Assembly (NCBI RefSeq): GCF_002903165.1
Contig: NZ_PPSK01000002.1
Span: 248,001-312,000, forward strand
Source of the DNA: Halopseudomonas oceani
Lineage (GTDB): Bacteria > Pseudomonadota > Gammaproteobacteria > Pseudomonadales > Pseudomonadaceae
Reading direction: 5' to 3'
DNA length: 64,000 nucleotides
Positions 41,461 through 49,780 of this stretch are shown one piece after another. The notes beneath the pieces were generated by a model. The model was not told the DNA's origin. It searched no databases and saw nothing but the letters and a program-made list of their open reading frames with translations. Within the stretch, counting starts at the first letter, position 1; every line of letters begins with the position of its first letter. A program made the position numbers and the translations under genes.

Positions 41461-43317
41461 TTACTCGTTGGCCCAGCTGGGCAACTTGAAGACCCAGAAT
41501 GAACCACCCTGAGCGACCGGTTTGGTCAGCTCGGCCATATCGCCGCCCCAGAGCGGGACCGCGCCGCCGTAGCCGGTGGTGACGCCGATGTACTGCTCGC
41601 CGTCCTGTTCCCAGGTGATCGGCGGGGAGATGATCCCGGTGCCGGTCTGGAACTGCCACAGCTGTTCCCCGGTCTCGGCATTGAAGGCCTTGAAGAAGCC
41701 GTCGCCGGTGCCGGTGAATATCAGGTTACCGCCGGTGGCCAGCACGCCTGCCCACAGCGGCAGTGACTCCTGGTGTTCCCAGACGACGTTGCCGGTTTGC
41801 GGATCCATGGCGCGCAGTGTGCCGACGTGGTCGTCGAACATGCGCTTGATGCGGAAGCCCATCCCCAGATATGCCGAGCCCTTGTTGTAGCTGACCTCCT
41901 CGGTCCAGTACTCCTCCTTCCAATGGTTGGCCGGTATATAGAACAGGCCGGTATCGCGGCTGTAGGCCATCGGGTTCCAGTTCTTGCCACCAAGGAACGG
42001 CGGCGACACTTCAATCGCCTCACTGCGCTCCTGACCTTCCTCCAGACGCGGAGGACGCTGGCCCTCGTTCTCGATCGGACGGCCGGTTTCCAGGTCGATG
42101 CCGCTGGCCCAGGTGATGTTGTCGACGAACGGGAAGGCGTTCATCAGCTTGCCGTCGTTCCGGTTGACCACATAGAAGAAGCCGTTGCGGTCGGCGTGGG
42201 CGGTAGCGGGTACCTTTTCTCCATCGTTTTCGTAATCGAACAGCACCAGTTCGTTGTTGCCGGAGAAGTCCCAGGTGTCATTCGGGGTGTGTTGATAGAA
42301 CCACTTGACCTCGCCAGTGGTGGCGTCGACACCGACCTGACCGGAGGTATAGAGGCTGTCATAGTCGCCGGGCTCGCCGTCTTCCGCTGTCCGCGCCCAG
42401 CCATTCCAGGGAGCCGGGTTGCCGGCACCGATGATGATGGTGTTGGTTGCCGCATCGAAGCTCGCGCTTTGCCAAGGCGCACCGCCACCATGGCTCCAGG
42501 CCTCGACCTTGCCGGTCGGCGAGTTCGGGTCATCCGGCCAGGAGGGCGCCTCGATGTCGCCGGTCGGGGTGCTGTCCTGGCCGTTCAGACGACCCATGTG
42601 GCCTTCCACAAAGGGGCGCATCCAGACTTCTTCACCGGTTTCCGGGTCGCGGGCGAACAGCTGGCCGACTACACCGAATTCGTCGCCGGAGGAACCGTGG
42701 ATGAGCAACGTACGCCCGGTGGTCTGGTCCTGCACGATGGTCGGCGCGCCGGTCATGGTGTAGCCCGCTTTGTGGTCGGCGAACTTCTTGCGCCAGACAA
42801 CCTTGCCGGTGTCCTTGTTGAGCGCAACGATGCCGGCATCCAGGGTGCCGAAGAACACCTTGTCGCCGTAGATCGCTGCGCCGCGGTTGACGACGTCGCA
42901 GCAGGGGCGGATGTCGTCGGGCAGGCGATGCGAGTAGCTCCACAGTCGCCGCCCGGTTTTGGCGTCGAGGGCAAACATCCGCGAGTAGGAGCCGGTTACG
43001 TAGATCACGCCGTCATGGACGATGGCCTGGGATTCCTGGCCGCGCTGCTTTTCATCGCCGAAGGAGAAGGACCAAGCCGGCGTCAGCTTGAACACGTTTT
43101 CGTCATTCACCAGGTTCAGCGGGCTGTAGCGCTGGGCGTTGGTGCCCAGGCCGTACATCAGCACGTTGTTGGTGGTCATGTGGTCGTTGGCGATGTCCTC
43201 CCAGGTGACTGGGGTAGCGGCTACGGGACCGGCTGCGAGGCCGAGGCCGGCCGCGATCACGAGGCTCTTGATCGCCTGGCTGACGGGCTTCAGCGCGGGA
43301 AGTCTTGTTGTTTTCAT
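41461..43317 (-). CDS. pedE: PQQ-dependent alcohol dehydrogenase, calcium type (PedE/ExaA-like)
   Basis: 618 aa, periplasmic, after a signal peptide ending AAGPVAA. The eight-bladed quinoprotein propeller shows tryptophan-docking repeats (VWRKKFADHKAGY, GEEVWMRPF) and the vicinal disulfide RPCCDVVNRG typical of type I enzymes. The active-site segment HTPNDTWDFSGNNE has catalytic Asp350 and Ser352 at the +2 position. Lanthanide enzymes carry Asp there, so a calcium cofactor is predicted. It oxidises primary alcohols such as ethanol and passes electrons to a cytochrome c. ATG at 43317 with AGGAAA upstream; upstream Met codons at 43365 and 43344 are less likely. Confidence 0.93.
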   Translation of the reverse strand: MKTTRLPALKPVSQAIKSLVIAAGLGLAAGPVAATPVTWEDIANDHMTTNNVLMYGLGTNAQRYSPLNLVNDENVFKLTPAWSFSFGDEKQRGQESQAIVHDGVIYVTGSYSRMFALDAKTGRRLWSYSHRLPDDIRPCCDVVNRGAAIYGDKVFFGTLDAGIVALNKDTGKVVWRKKFADHKAGYTMTGAPTIVQDQTTGRTLLIHGSSGDEFGVVGQLFARDPETGEEVWMRPFVEGHMGRLNGQDSTPTGDIEAPSWPDDPNSPTGKVEAWSHGGGAPWQSASFDAATNTIIIGAGNPAPWNGWARTAEDGEPGDYDSLYTSGQVGVDATTGEVKWFYQHTPNDTWDFSGNNELVLFDYENDGEKVPATAHADRNGFFYVVNRNDGKLMNAFPFVDNITWASGIDLETGRPIENEGQRPPRLEEGQERSEAIEVSPPFLGGKNWNPMAYSRDTGLFYIPANHWKEEYWTEEVSYNKGSAYLGMGFRIKRMFDDHVGTLRAMDPQTGNVVWEHQESLPLWAGVLATGGNLIFTGTGDGFFKAFNAETGEQLWQFQTGTGIISPPITWEQDGEQYIGVTTGYGGAVPLWGGDMAELTKPVAQGGSFWVFKLPSWANE

Positions 43318-43694
43318 GGCAGTTTTCCTGTTGATCGTTGGCATGTTCAGCGGAGGCTGATCCACGACTCATGGTGGGCGTGGTGCCAATAGACGGGATA
43401 CGGAAAACAGCCCGGATACGGCGGGAAAAATGCCCGTACCGGTGGCGCTTGGTACAGGGTGGAAGGGAGGAATACTTAGGGTGCAGATAACCTGATCCAA
43501 GGATCGGGCGGATTTCTCCGGGAAAGCAGAAAAGGCTCTGGAATAGGGGCACGGCCCGGCAGGGGAGGGTTTTCTACTACCAACGAACTAGCTCGCGGCC
43601 ACCAAAGCAGCATTGGGCCCGTTGTGGCGGCTTCCTACCATGGCCATCGACAGCAATGCACTTGCGTAATCGATTCGGCCACGAGGTGAGCAGT
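43318..43694. promoter_or_regulatory. Divergent promoter region pedE / cytochrome c with two operator candidates
   Basis: This 377-bp gap has no gene. It holds TACCAACGAACTA at 43578-43590 and CACCAAAGCAGCA at 43600-43612, the latter followed by TTGGGCC. Both resemble the 13-bp element seen in the other PQQ-cluster promoters (for example TACCAAGGTACTA at 63442). The sites are 105-117 and 83-95 nt from the cytochrome ATG and about 260-295 nt from the pedE ATG. No sigma-54 -24/-12 pattern was noticed. Confidence 0.45.
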
Positions 43695-44132
43695 ATGAAC
43701 CATTACAAGAACACACTGAAAATGACTGCACTTGGCCTGGCGCTGGTCGCCGGTCAGGCGCTGGCCCACGGCAACGTCACGCCCCAGGCAGTAGATACCA
43801 AGGGATTGGAAGAACTCGGTGAGGAATGGCGTGAAACCAACCCCTACCGTGAAGGGCATCCGCAGCACGAGCTGGCGATCAAGGTCGGTGCATCGGCCTA
43901 CAACCAGAACTGCGCCGCCTGTCACGGTCTGGAAGGCATCTCTGGCGGCATTACACCGGATCTGCGTTACCTGGAAGTCGGTGACTACGGCGATGAGTGG
44001 TTCAAGGAGCGGGTCATCAATGGCTCGGTCCGCGATGGTCGCGTCTATATGCCGAAGATGGCCGACTTCCTGAGTCAGGAAGCACTCTGGTCCATTCGTA
44101 CCTGGCTGGAAAGTGTGGCAGTGGAGCAATAA
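43695..44132 (+). CDS. pedF: Periplasmic cytochrome c (PedF/c550-like)
   Basis: 145 aa. Signal peptide MNHYKNTLKMTALGLALVAGQALA; heme motif CAACH (Cys73, Cys76, His77) and likely Met ligand in VYMPKMADFLSQEA. It is the expected electron acceptor for quinoprotein dehydrogenases, as cytochrome c550 is for ExaA. GAGGTGAG lies just upstream. It is followed after 4 nt by the PedG-like gene. Confidence 0.9.
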   Translation: MNHYKNTLKMTALGLALVAGQALAHGNVTPQAVDTKGLEELGEEWRETNPYREGHPQHELAIKVGASAYNQNCAACHGLEGISGGITPDLRYLEVGDYGDEWFKERVINGSVRDGRVYMPKMADFLSQEALWSIRTWLESVAVEQ

Positions 44133-44136
44133 CGTC

Positions 44137-45024
44137 ATGATCCGCGCCTGGCTGTTTTGTCTCTGCCTGCTGCTGGGACTGCCAGCGCAGGCCTACAACA
44201 TCACCCACATCCGTGATTATGACGAAATCGTCGCCTCCGGTGAGCTGCGGGTAGCCCTGTACCAGGACTTTCCGCCCTACAGCTTCATGCAGGGCGATGA
44301 GCCCGCGGGGGTTGATGTGGCGCTGGCCAAAGCGCTAGCTGAAGGACTCGGCGTGCGTCTCAGCATCCAGTGGATGCTGGCGGATGAAACCATTGACGGT
44401 GACCTGCGCAACCACCTTTGGAAAGGGCATTACCTGCGCCCGGGCGAAGTCGCCGACGTCATGTTGCGGGTGCCCTACGATCAGGACTTCAGCAACCGCC
44501 GCGATGAGCTGGGGCTGCCGAAGAACGAGCTGGTGCACATGTTCGGGCCCTACCAGCGCGAACGCTGGCAGGCGGCCTATGATCCGAACAAGATCGACGC
44601 CGTGCCCAGCATCGCGATCTTTCAGTACTACCCGGTCGGGGTAGAGGAAGACTCGGTGCCGTCGTTCTATCTGGGCTCGGTGCTGAATGGTCGGCTCGCT
44701 GGCATGACGCACCACTACCGCACACTCAGCGTAGCCTTCGACGCCTTGCTCAAGGGCGAGGTCAACGCGGTGATGGGCACCCAGGCGGAAATCGACTGGC
44801 TGCTGGCTCAACACCCGGCAGCGGGCATGCAACTGACCGAAAACGCCTACCCGAACATCGGCAAGCAGGTGTGGGAGTTGGGGATGGCGGTGCACGACTC
44901 CAACCGTCAGTTGGCCTATGCGCTGGGCGATGAAGTGGAAAGCATGATTCTCGATGGCCGGATGGCGGCTATCTATGCGGCGCAGGGGCTGCGGTATTTG
45001 CCGCCTGATCGCTACGCGCAGTAA
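44137..45024 (+). CDS. pedG: Periplasmic binding-fold protein (PedG/XoxJ-like)
   Basis: 295 aa with signal peptide (WLFCLCLLLGLPAQA). The fold is a bacterial extracellular solute-binding family 3 domain: GELRVALYQDFPPYSFMQGDEPAG. In methylotrophs and pseudomonads, MxaJ/XoxJ-type proteins next to the dehydrogenase and cytochrome take part in enzyme maturation or delivery of the metal, but the ligand is not settled. The gene begins 4 nt after pedF. Confidence 0.8.
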   Translation: MIRAWLFCLCLLLGLPAQAYNITHIRDYDEIVASGELRVALYQDFPPYSFMQGDEPAGVDVALAKALAEGLGVRLSIQWMLADETIDGDLRNHLWKGHYLRPGEVADVMLRVPYDQDFSNRRDELGLPKNELVHMFGPYQRERWQAAYDPNKIDAVPSIAIFQYYPVGVEEDSVPSFYLGSVLNGRLAGMTHHYRTLSVAFDALLKGEVNAVMGTQAEIDWLLAQHPAAGMQLTENAYPNIGKQVWELGMAVHDSNRQLAYALGDEVESMILDGRMAAIYAAQGLRYLPPDRYAQ

Positions 45025-45040
45025 TCGACTGATCTCCTTT

Positions 45041-45068
45041 GCCGGCTTCTGCGCCGGCTTTTTTTTTG
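45041..45068 (+). terminator. Terminator of the pedFG unit
   Basis: GCCGGC at 45041-45046 pairs with GCCGGC at 45053-45058, followed by T10. Confidence 0.85.
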
Positions 45069-45130
45069 CGCGAAGGTTGCACTTTTGTTTGGCCATTGCT
45101 CGTTATCGTGCAGATAGAGACTTCGCTTTT

Positions 45131-45344
45131 CGCCTTCGTCGGCGAGCCAAGGGGGGCCGCTTGCCCGGCCCCCCTTGGCGATCCCCCTGGGCACCCGGCT
45201 ACGCGGCCCTTCGGGTTCGCTGCGTTGCTCGGGCTGACGGGGAGTCATAAAACTCGGCTCTTCGAGCCTCAAACATCCTATGACTCTTTTTCCCGTCAGC
45301 CCTGCGCTACTCGCCCGCGTAAACGGGGATTGGGGTCGTGCGCG
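45131..45344 (+). repeat. Long dispersed repeat, copy A
   Basis: Reads CGCCTTCGTCGGCGAGCCAA and onward, and matches, as an inverted copy, 58286-58512 over its whole length with scattered differences and about 20 nt of indel. Shared tracts include GGCGAGCCAAGGGGGG, ACGCGGCCCTTCGGGTTCGC and CCTGCGCTACTCGCCCGCGT. No coding signature. Confidence 0.75.
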
Positions 45345-45371
45345 CTTCACGTTTGGTTCCACTGTTTCGAT

Positions 45372-45455
45372 GGTTCCCACGCTCTGCGTGGGAACCGGAC
45401 TACTCGGACGCTCTGCGGCCGGCGGTTCTCTCTTTGCTGGACGCGGAGCGTCCGT
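45372..45455 (+). repeat. GC-rich inverted-repeat element
   Basis: Contains the palindrome GGTTCCCAC / GTGGGAACC (45372-45396) and GGACGCGGAGCGTCC (45439-45453). From memory, similar sequences are dispersed in pseudomonad intergenic DNA. Only this copy was noticed here. Confidence 0.5.
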
Positions 45456-45521
45456 CCCTGTCGCCCGCGCAAAGCACGCGGCCTCACCACGGACTTGCAA
45501 GCTGATAATGGTTTTTCACTT

Positions 45522-45544
45522 TAAATGTTACGTTATAACAATTA
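45522..45544 (+). promoter_or_regulatory. Zur-box-like operator upstream of the TonB receptor
   Basis: TAAATGTTACGTTATAACA at 45522-45540, then ATTA to 45544, matches the gammaproteobacterial Zur consensus (GAAATGTTATANTATAACATTTC) at AAATGTTA and TATAACA, in the same spacing. It lies 63 nt upstream of the receptor ATG. It predicts zinc-starvation induction by Zur derepression. Confidence 0.7.
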
Positions 45545-45606
45545 TAGTCTGCCCCCGCGGTGTGCCAGCCACGCCGTTGCCAATACCAAATCGAAAGGGA
45601 GCAGCC

Positions 45607-47625
45607 ATGTTTTCAAGCAAGACGCCATTGACTCTGGCGCTGGCGGCGGTGGCCGCTGGTGTCTCTTCCGTGCAGGCGGCGGATACGCCGCTGGAGTTGC
45701 CGACGCTGACGGTCAGCGCCAGTGCGTTGAACCAGACGCCGGAGCAGATGACTCAGCCGGCGGCGGTGCTGCAGGGCGAGGACTGGTTTGCATTGCGTGA
45801 AACCGGGTTGGCCGACAGCCTGGAGTCGTTGCCGGGTGTTCGCGCGGCCGGGTTTGGGCCGGGCAGCAGTCGCCCGGTCATTCGCGGTTTGGATGGGGCG
45901 CGGGTGCGGGTGCTGAGCGACGGTGCTGATGTGCTGGATGCTTCGACCATCAGCCCGGACCACGCGATCAGCGCTGATACTGCGCTGATTGAACGGGTGG
46001 AAGTGCTCAAAGGTCCGGCCACGCTGCTGTACGGTGGCGGGGCTATTGGCGGGGTGGTCAACCTGATTGATCGCCGGGTACCGACCTATGTGCCCGAAAG
46101 CGGTTATGAAGGCGAGATTGACCTGCGGGCTAACACGGTCGCCGATGAGCGCGCTGGCTCTGCCGGACTAACCCTCGGCACCGGTGCCTTTGCGATGCGT
46201 ATTGAAGGCGGCAAGAGTGAGGCTGATCCCTACCGCATCCCGGGCCATCCGTCCCGTCAGGAAGGCGCCTACAACGATACCGATACCGGCTCGCTGGGGC
46301 TGAGCTGGATTGGTGAGCAGGGCTATCTGGGGCTGGCCTACAGCCGCCAGGATCGCGAATACGGTCTGCTGGCACATGAGCACGCCGACTGCCACACCCA
46401 CGGCCCGGACTGGCATTGCGGTGGTCATGGGCATGGTCACGGCCACGACGACGATGAACACGCCGATGCCTGGATCGATATGGAGCAGCGCCGCTGGGAT
46501 CTGCGTGGCGAATATCAGAATCCGTTTGCGGGCGTAGAGCGTGTACGCCTGCGCGTTGCCGACACCGACTATCGCCACGTCGAGATGGAAGGTGACGAAG
46601 TCGGGACCCGCTTTACCAACCGCGGTACAGACGGGCGCCTTGAGGTTACCCACGCCCCGGTTGCTGGCTGGCGCGGAGTGATCGGCACCCAGCTGACCCG
46701 CCGCGACTTTGCTGCGGAAGGGGAGGAGGCGTATGTCCCGGCGACACTGACCCACAACCGCGCGCTGTTCCTGCTGGAAAGCTATGAGACCGGCGACTGG
46801 CTGTATGAAGTGGGCCTGCGTCAGGAATGGCAGTCGGTGGAGGTCAAGCAGGGTAGTGACGACGCCGACCATCGCGGCACCTCGGTTTCACTGGGTGCTA
46901 CCTGGCAGTTCCAGCCGGATCTGGCGTTGTACGGCTCACTGTCGCGTTCGCAGCGCCTGCCTGCCGCCGAAGAGCTGTACGCCAACGGCCCGCATGCGGC
47001 GACCCGTACGGTAGAACTGGGTGATCCGGATCTGGATCGGGAAACTGCGATCAACGCTGAACTCGGTCTGCGTCGCACCCGTGGTGCGGTGACCTTTGAT
47101 GTGAGTGTCTATCGCAACGAGGTGGATGACTTCATCTTCGCGGCTGATACCGGCGCGGATCCGGGAGCCGGTTACCGGGTGGTGGAGTACCGCCAGGCCG
47201 ATGCGGTGTTGCAGGGTGTTGAAGGCAGTGTCAGCTGGCAGGCGACTGCAGCGACCGGTCTTACCCTGTTTGGCGACAGCGTGCGTGGTCGCCTGAAGGA
47301 CGGTGGTGATCTGCCGCGCATCCCGGCTGATCGGGTGGGCGTGCGGCTGAATCAGCGCCTGACCGGTGCCCTGTCGGCGCAGCTGGAAGCGAGTCAGGTA
47401 ATGCGTCAGGACCATACCGCCGACTACGAGACCGAGACCGGCGATTACATCCTGCTGGGCGCTGGCGTGAACTGGCGTGGCGTGCTGGGCGAAAGCGACG
47501 TGTTGCTCTATCTGCGCGGCAACAATCTGCTTGATGAAAAGGCGCGTCAGCACAGCTCGTTCATCAAGGATGAGGTGCTGTTGCCTGGCCGCAACCTCAC
47601 GGTTGGCGCGCGGCTGGTGTTCTGA
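45607..47625 (+). CDS. ZnuD-like TonB-dependent receptor
   Basis: 672 aa. Signal peptide (LTLALAAVAAGVSSVQA), plug domain with RPVIRGLDGARVRVLSDGAD and RVEVLKGPATLLYGGGAIGGVVNLIDRR, and a beta-barrel ending ARLVF with a C-terminal Phe. A long loop at about 257-288 is extremely His/Asp-rich (HADCHTHGPDWHCGGHGHGH then DDDEHADAW), resembling the Zn-binding loop of Neisseria ZnuD and P. aeruginosa PA0781. With the Zur-like box it is most likely a zinc receptor. Its place between two quinoprotein genes leaves a lanthanide or metallophore role open but less likely. Confidence 0.85.
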   Translation: MFSSKTPLTLALAAVAAGVSSVQAADTPLELPTLTVSASALNQTPEQMTQPAAVLQGEDWFALRETGLADSLESLPGVRAAGFGPGSSRPVIRGLDGARVRVLSDGADVLDASTISPDHAISADTALIERVEVLKGPATLLYGGGAIGGVVNLIDRRVPTYVPESGYEGEIDLRANTVADERAGSAGLTLGTGAFAMRIEGGKSEADPYRIPGHPSRQEGAYNDTDTGSLGLSWIGEQGYLGLAYSRQDREYGLLAHEHADCHTHGPDWHCGGHGHGHGHDDDEHADAWIDMEQRRWDLRGEYQNPFAGVERVRLRVADTDYRHVEMEGDEVGTRFTNRGTDGRLEVTHAPVAGWRGVIGTQLTRRDFAAEGEEAYVPATLTHNRALFLLESYETGDWLYEVGLRQEWQSVEVKQGSDDADHRGTSVSLGATWQFQPDLALYGSLSRSQRLPAAEELYANGPHAATRTVELGDPDLDRETAINAELGLRRTRGAVTFDVSVYRNEVDDFIFAADTGADPGAGYRVVEYRQADAVLQGVEGSVSWQATAATGLTLFGDSVRGRLKDGGDLPRIPADRVGVRLNQRLTGALSAQLEASQVMRQDHTADYETETGDYILLGAGVNWRGVLGESDVLLYLRGNNLLDEKARQHSSFIKDEVLLPGRNLTVGARLVF

Positions 47626-47642
47626 GCAGGGCGGGTAGTGCT

Positions 47643-47655
47643 ACCAAGGGAGTAA
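47643..47655 (+). promoter_or_regulatory. PQQ-cluster operator candidate upstream of pedH
   Basis: TACCAAGGGAGTA, 11 of 13 matches to TACCAAAGTAGTA (complement of the pqqF site). It lies 169 nt upstream of the pedH ATG in the 198-bp gap after the TonB receptor. Confidence 0.45.
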
Positions 47656-47823
47656 GGAAATCACCCCTGTGAGCAATTGTTGGTATTGGGCTCTGAGCCA
47701 AGAATCGTGGCCAGAAGCAGGAAATTTTCCCGTTTCATCGTGTGGGACGTGCTGAGCGCTACCTGAGTGTCGTTCAGCGCAACCCGACTGCGCCAATACA
47801 ACAACATCTCAGAGGTAGCAGCA

Positions 47824-49602
47824 ATGACCAAACATGCCCGCTCTTCCTTTCTGTTGACCACGCTGGTTGCCGCCATGAGCGTCGCCGGCGTGGCAGCAGC
47901 CAATGTCACCAACGACGATATCCGTGCCGACGCCACCAACAACAGCCAGGTGGTCACCAACGGCATGGGTCTGCAGGGTCAGCGTTACAGCACCCTGGAC
48001 ATGCTCAATACCGACAACGTCAGCAGCCTGCAGCCGGTCTGGGCTTTCTCGCTGGGTGGCGAGAAGCAGCGCGGTCAGCAGTCCCAGCCGATGATCAAGG
48101 ACGGTGTGATGTATATCACCGGTTCCTACTCGCGCGTTTTTGCGGTGGACGCCCACACCGGCACCAAATTGTGGCAGTACGATGCCCGTCTGCCTGACGG
48201 CATCATGCCCTGCTGCGACGTGATCAACCGTGGCGTTGCGCTCTACGACAACCTGGTGATCTTTGGCACCCTGGACGCCAAGCTGGTCGCGCTGGACAAG
48301 GATACCGGCAAGGTCGTCTGGCGCAAGACCGTGGCCGACTACCGGGCCGGTTACTCGATCACCGCCGCGCCGCTGGTGGTGGACGGCAAGCTGATCACCG
48401 GCGTCTCCGGTGGTGAATTCGGTGTGGTCGGCAAGATCGAAGCCTACAACCCCACCAACGGCGAGTTGCTGTGGACTCGTCCGACCATTGAAGGTCACAT
48501 GGGTTACGTCTATGAAGACGGCCAGCCGGTGGAGGCCGGTATCTCCGGTGGCGAGGCTAACCAGAGCTGGCCGGGCGACCTGTGGAAGACCGGTGGCGGC
48601 GCGCCCTGGCTGGGTGGCTACTACGATCCGGAAACCAACCTGCTGTTCTTCGGCACCGGTAACCCGGCACCCTGGAATTCGCACCTGCGGCCTGGTGACA
48701 ACCTCTACTCCTCGTCGCGTCTGGCTCTGAACCCTGACAACGGTCAGATCGTCTGGCACTTCCAGACCACCCCGCATGACGGCTGGGACTTTGACGGCGT
48801 GAACGAGCTGATCTCCTTCAACTACGAAGAAGACGGCAAGGAAGTGAAAGCGGCCGGTACTGCCGACCGTAACGGCTTCTTCTATGTACTGGACCGCACC
48901 AACGGTGATTTCATCCGCGGCTTCCCATTTGTCGACAAGATCACCTGGGCCACCGGTCTGGATGAGAACGGTCGTCCGATTTACGCCGATGACTACCGTC
49001 CGGGTGCACCGACCGAATCCGGCGATGCGGGCCGTCAGGTCTTCACTGCCCCGGCCTTCCTCGGTGGCAAGAACTGGATGCCGATGTCCTACGGCCAGAA
49101 CACCGGCCTGTTCTACGTCCCGTCCAATGAGTGGGGTATGGACATCTGGAACGAAGCAACCACCTACAAAAAAGGCGCCGCCTATCTGGGGGCTGGCTTT
49201 ACCATCAAGCCGCTGAACGACGACTACATCGGCGTGTTGCGGGCGATGGACCCGAAAACTGGTGAGGAAATCTGGCGCTACCAGAACCCGGCCCCGCTGT
49301 GGGGTGGTGTGCTGAGCACCCAGGGTAATCTGGTATTCACCGGTAACCCCGAGGGTTATCTGATGGCGTTTGACTCCCGCAACGGTGAGAAGCTCTGGCA
49401 GTTCAACACCGGTTCCGGTGTGATCGGTTCGCCGATTACCTGGGAGATGGATGGTGAGCAGTACGTCTCCGTCATGTCCGGCTGGGGTGGCGCGGTGCCG
49501 CTGTGGGGTGGCCACGTTGCCGAGCGGGTGAAGAACTTCACCCAGGGCGGCACGCTGTGGACCTTCAAGCTGCCGAGCAGCGCGGCAGTCAGCCAGCGCT
49601 AA
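47824..49602 (+). CDS. pedH: PQQ-dependent alcohol dehydrogenase, lanthanide type (PedH-like)
   Basis: 592 aa, periplasmic. Signal peptide ends near GVAAA. The propeller has PQQ features and the vicinal disulfide [10 protein letters not shown]. The active site [11 protein letters not shown] has catalytic Asp322 and Asp324 at +2. This extra Asp is the hallmark of XoxF/PedH enzymes, whose cofactor is a light lanthanide. P. putida PedH oxidises various alcohols and aldehydes with La/Ce/Pr/Nd. ATG at 47824 has GAGG upstream. A terminator follows. Confidence 0.93.
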   Translation: MTKHARSSFLLTTLVAAMSVAGVAAANVTNDDIRADATNNSQVVTNGMGLQGQRYSTLDMLNTDNVSSLQPVWAFSLGGEKQRGQQSQPMIKDGVMYITGSYSRVFAVDAHTGTKLWQYDARLPDGIMPCCDVINRGVALYDNLVIFGTLDAKLVALDKDTGKVVWRKTVADYRAGYSITAAPLVVDGKLITGVSGGEFGVVGKIEAYNPTNGELLWTRPTIEGHMGYVYEDGQPVEAGISGGEANQSWPGDLWKTGGGAPWLGGYYDPETNLLFFGTGNPAPWNSHLRPGDNLYSSSRLALNPDNGQIVWHFQTTPHDGWDFDGVNELISFNYEEDGKEVKAAGTADRNGFFYVLDRTNGDFIRGFPFVDKITWATGLDENGRPIYADDYRPGAPTESGDAGRQVFTAPAFLGGKNWMPMSYGQNTGLFYVPSNEWGMDIWNEATTYKKGAAYLGAGFTIKPLNDDYIGVLRAMDPKTGEEIWRYQNPAPLWGGVLSTQGNLVFTGNPEGYLMAFDSRNGEKLWQFNTGSGVIGSPITWEMDGEQYVSVMSGWGGAVPLWGGHVAERVKNFTQGGTLWTFKLPSSAAVSQR

Positions 49603-49608
49603 GCAGTC

Positions 49609-49637
49609 GGGAGTGCGCGCCCGCGCACTCCCTTTTT
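49609..49637 (+). terminator. Terminator of pedH
   Basis: An 11-bp stem GGGAGTGCGCG/CGCGCACTCCC (49609-49619, 49622-49632) with a CC loop, then T5. Confidence 0.9.
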
Positions 49638-49698
49638 CTATCCGCCAGGGCCATCTGGAAGCCCTGGTTATGGCTTTTCGCCATCCGTCACCTTGCTC

Positions 49699-49717
49699 TA
49701 CTACTTTGGTACCGGTT
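49699..49717 (-). promoter_or_regulatory. PQQ-cluster operator candidate upstream of pqqF
   Basis: TACTACTTTGGTACCGGTT on the plus strand, 64-82 nt before the pqqF GTG. The complement of 59545-59563 upstream of agmR matches 18 of 19 bases, in the same orientation relative to each gene. The site is an imperfect palindrome with TAC/GTA ends. Confidence 0.6.
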
Positions 49718-49780
49718 TCCCGGAGGCGGCCTTTGCCTGCGTTAACCTGAGCGCTGGCTTTTTCCCCTGCGTGACCTGCC

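Larger units (their letters stand above)
45025..45606. other. 582-bp intergenic region, repeat-rich
   Basis: No gene is supported here. It contains a terminator (45041-45068), one copy of a ~215-bp repeat (45131-45344), a second GC-rich repeat (45372-45455) and, near the 3' end, the Zur-like operator (45522-45544). Overlapping open frames in both strands lie in the repeats and have no family resemblance. Confidence 0.7.

Noticed and set aside
41773-43392. 539-codon open frame antisense to pedE
   Set aside because: Opposite strand of a firm quinoprotein gene; no domain or signal peptide.
45012-45524. Two overlapping open frames (both strands) in the gap before the TonB receptor
   Set aside because: They lie in dispersed repeats and the Zur region, with no ribosome site or family resemblance.
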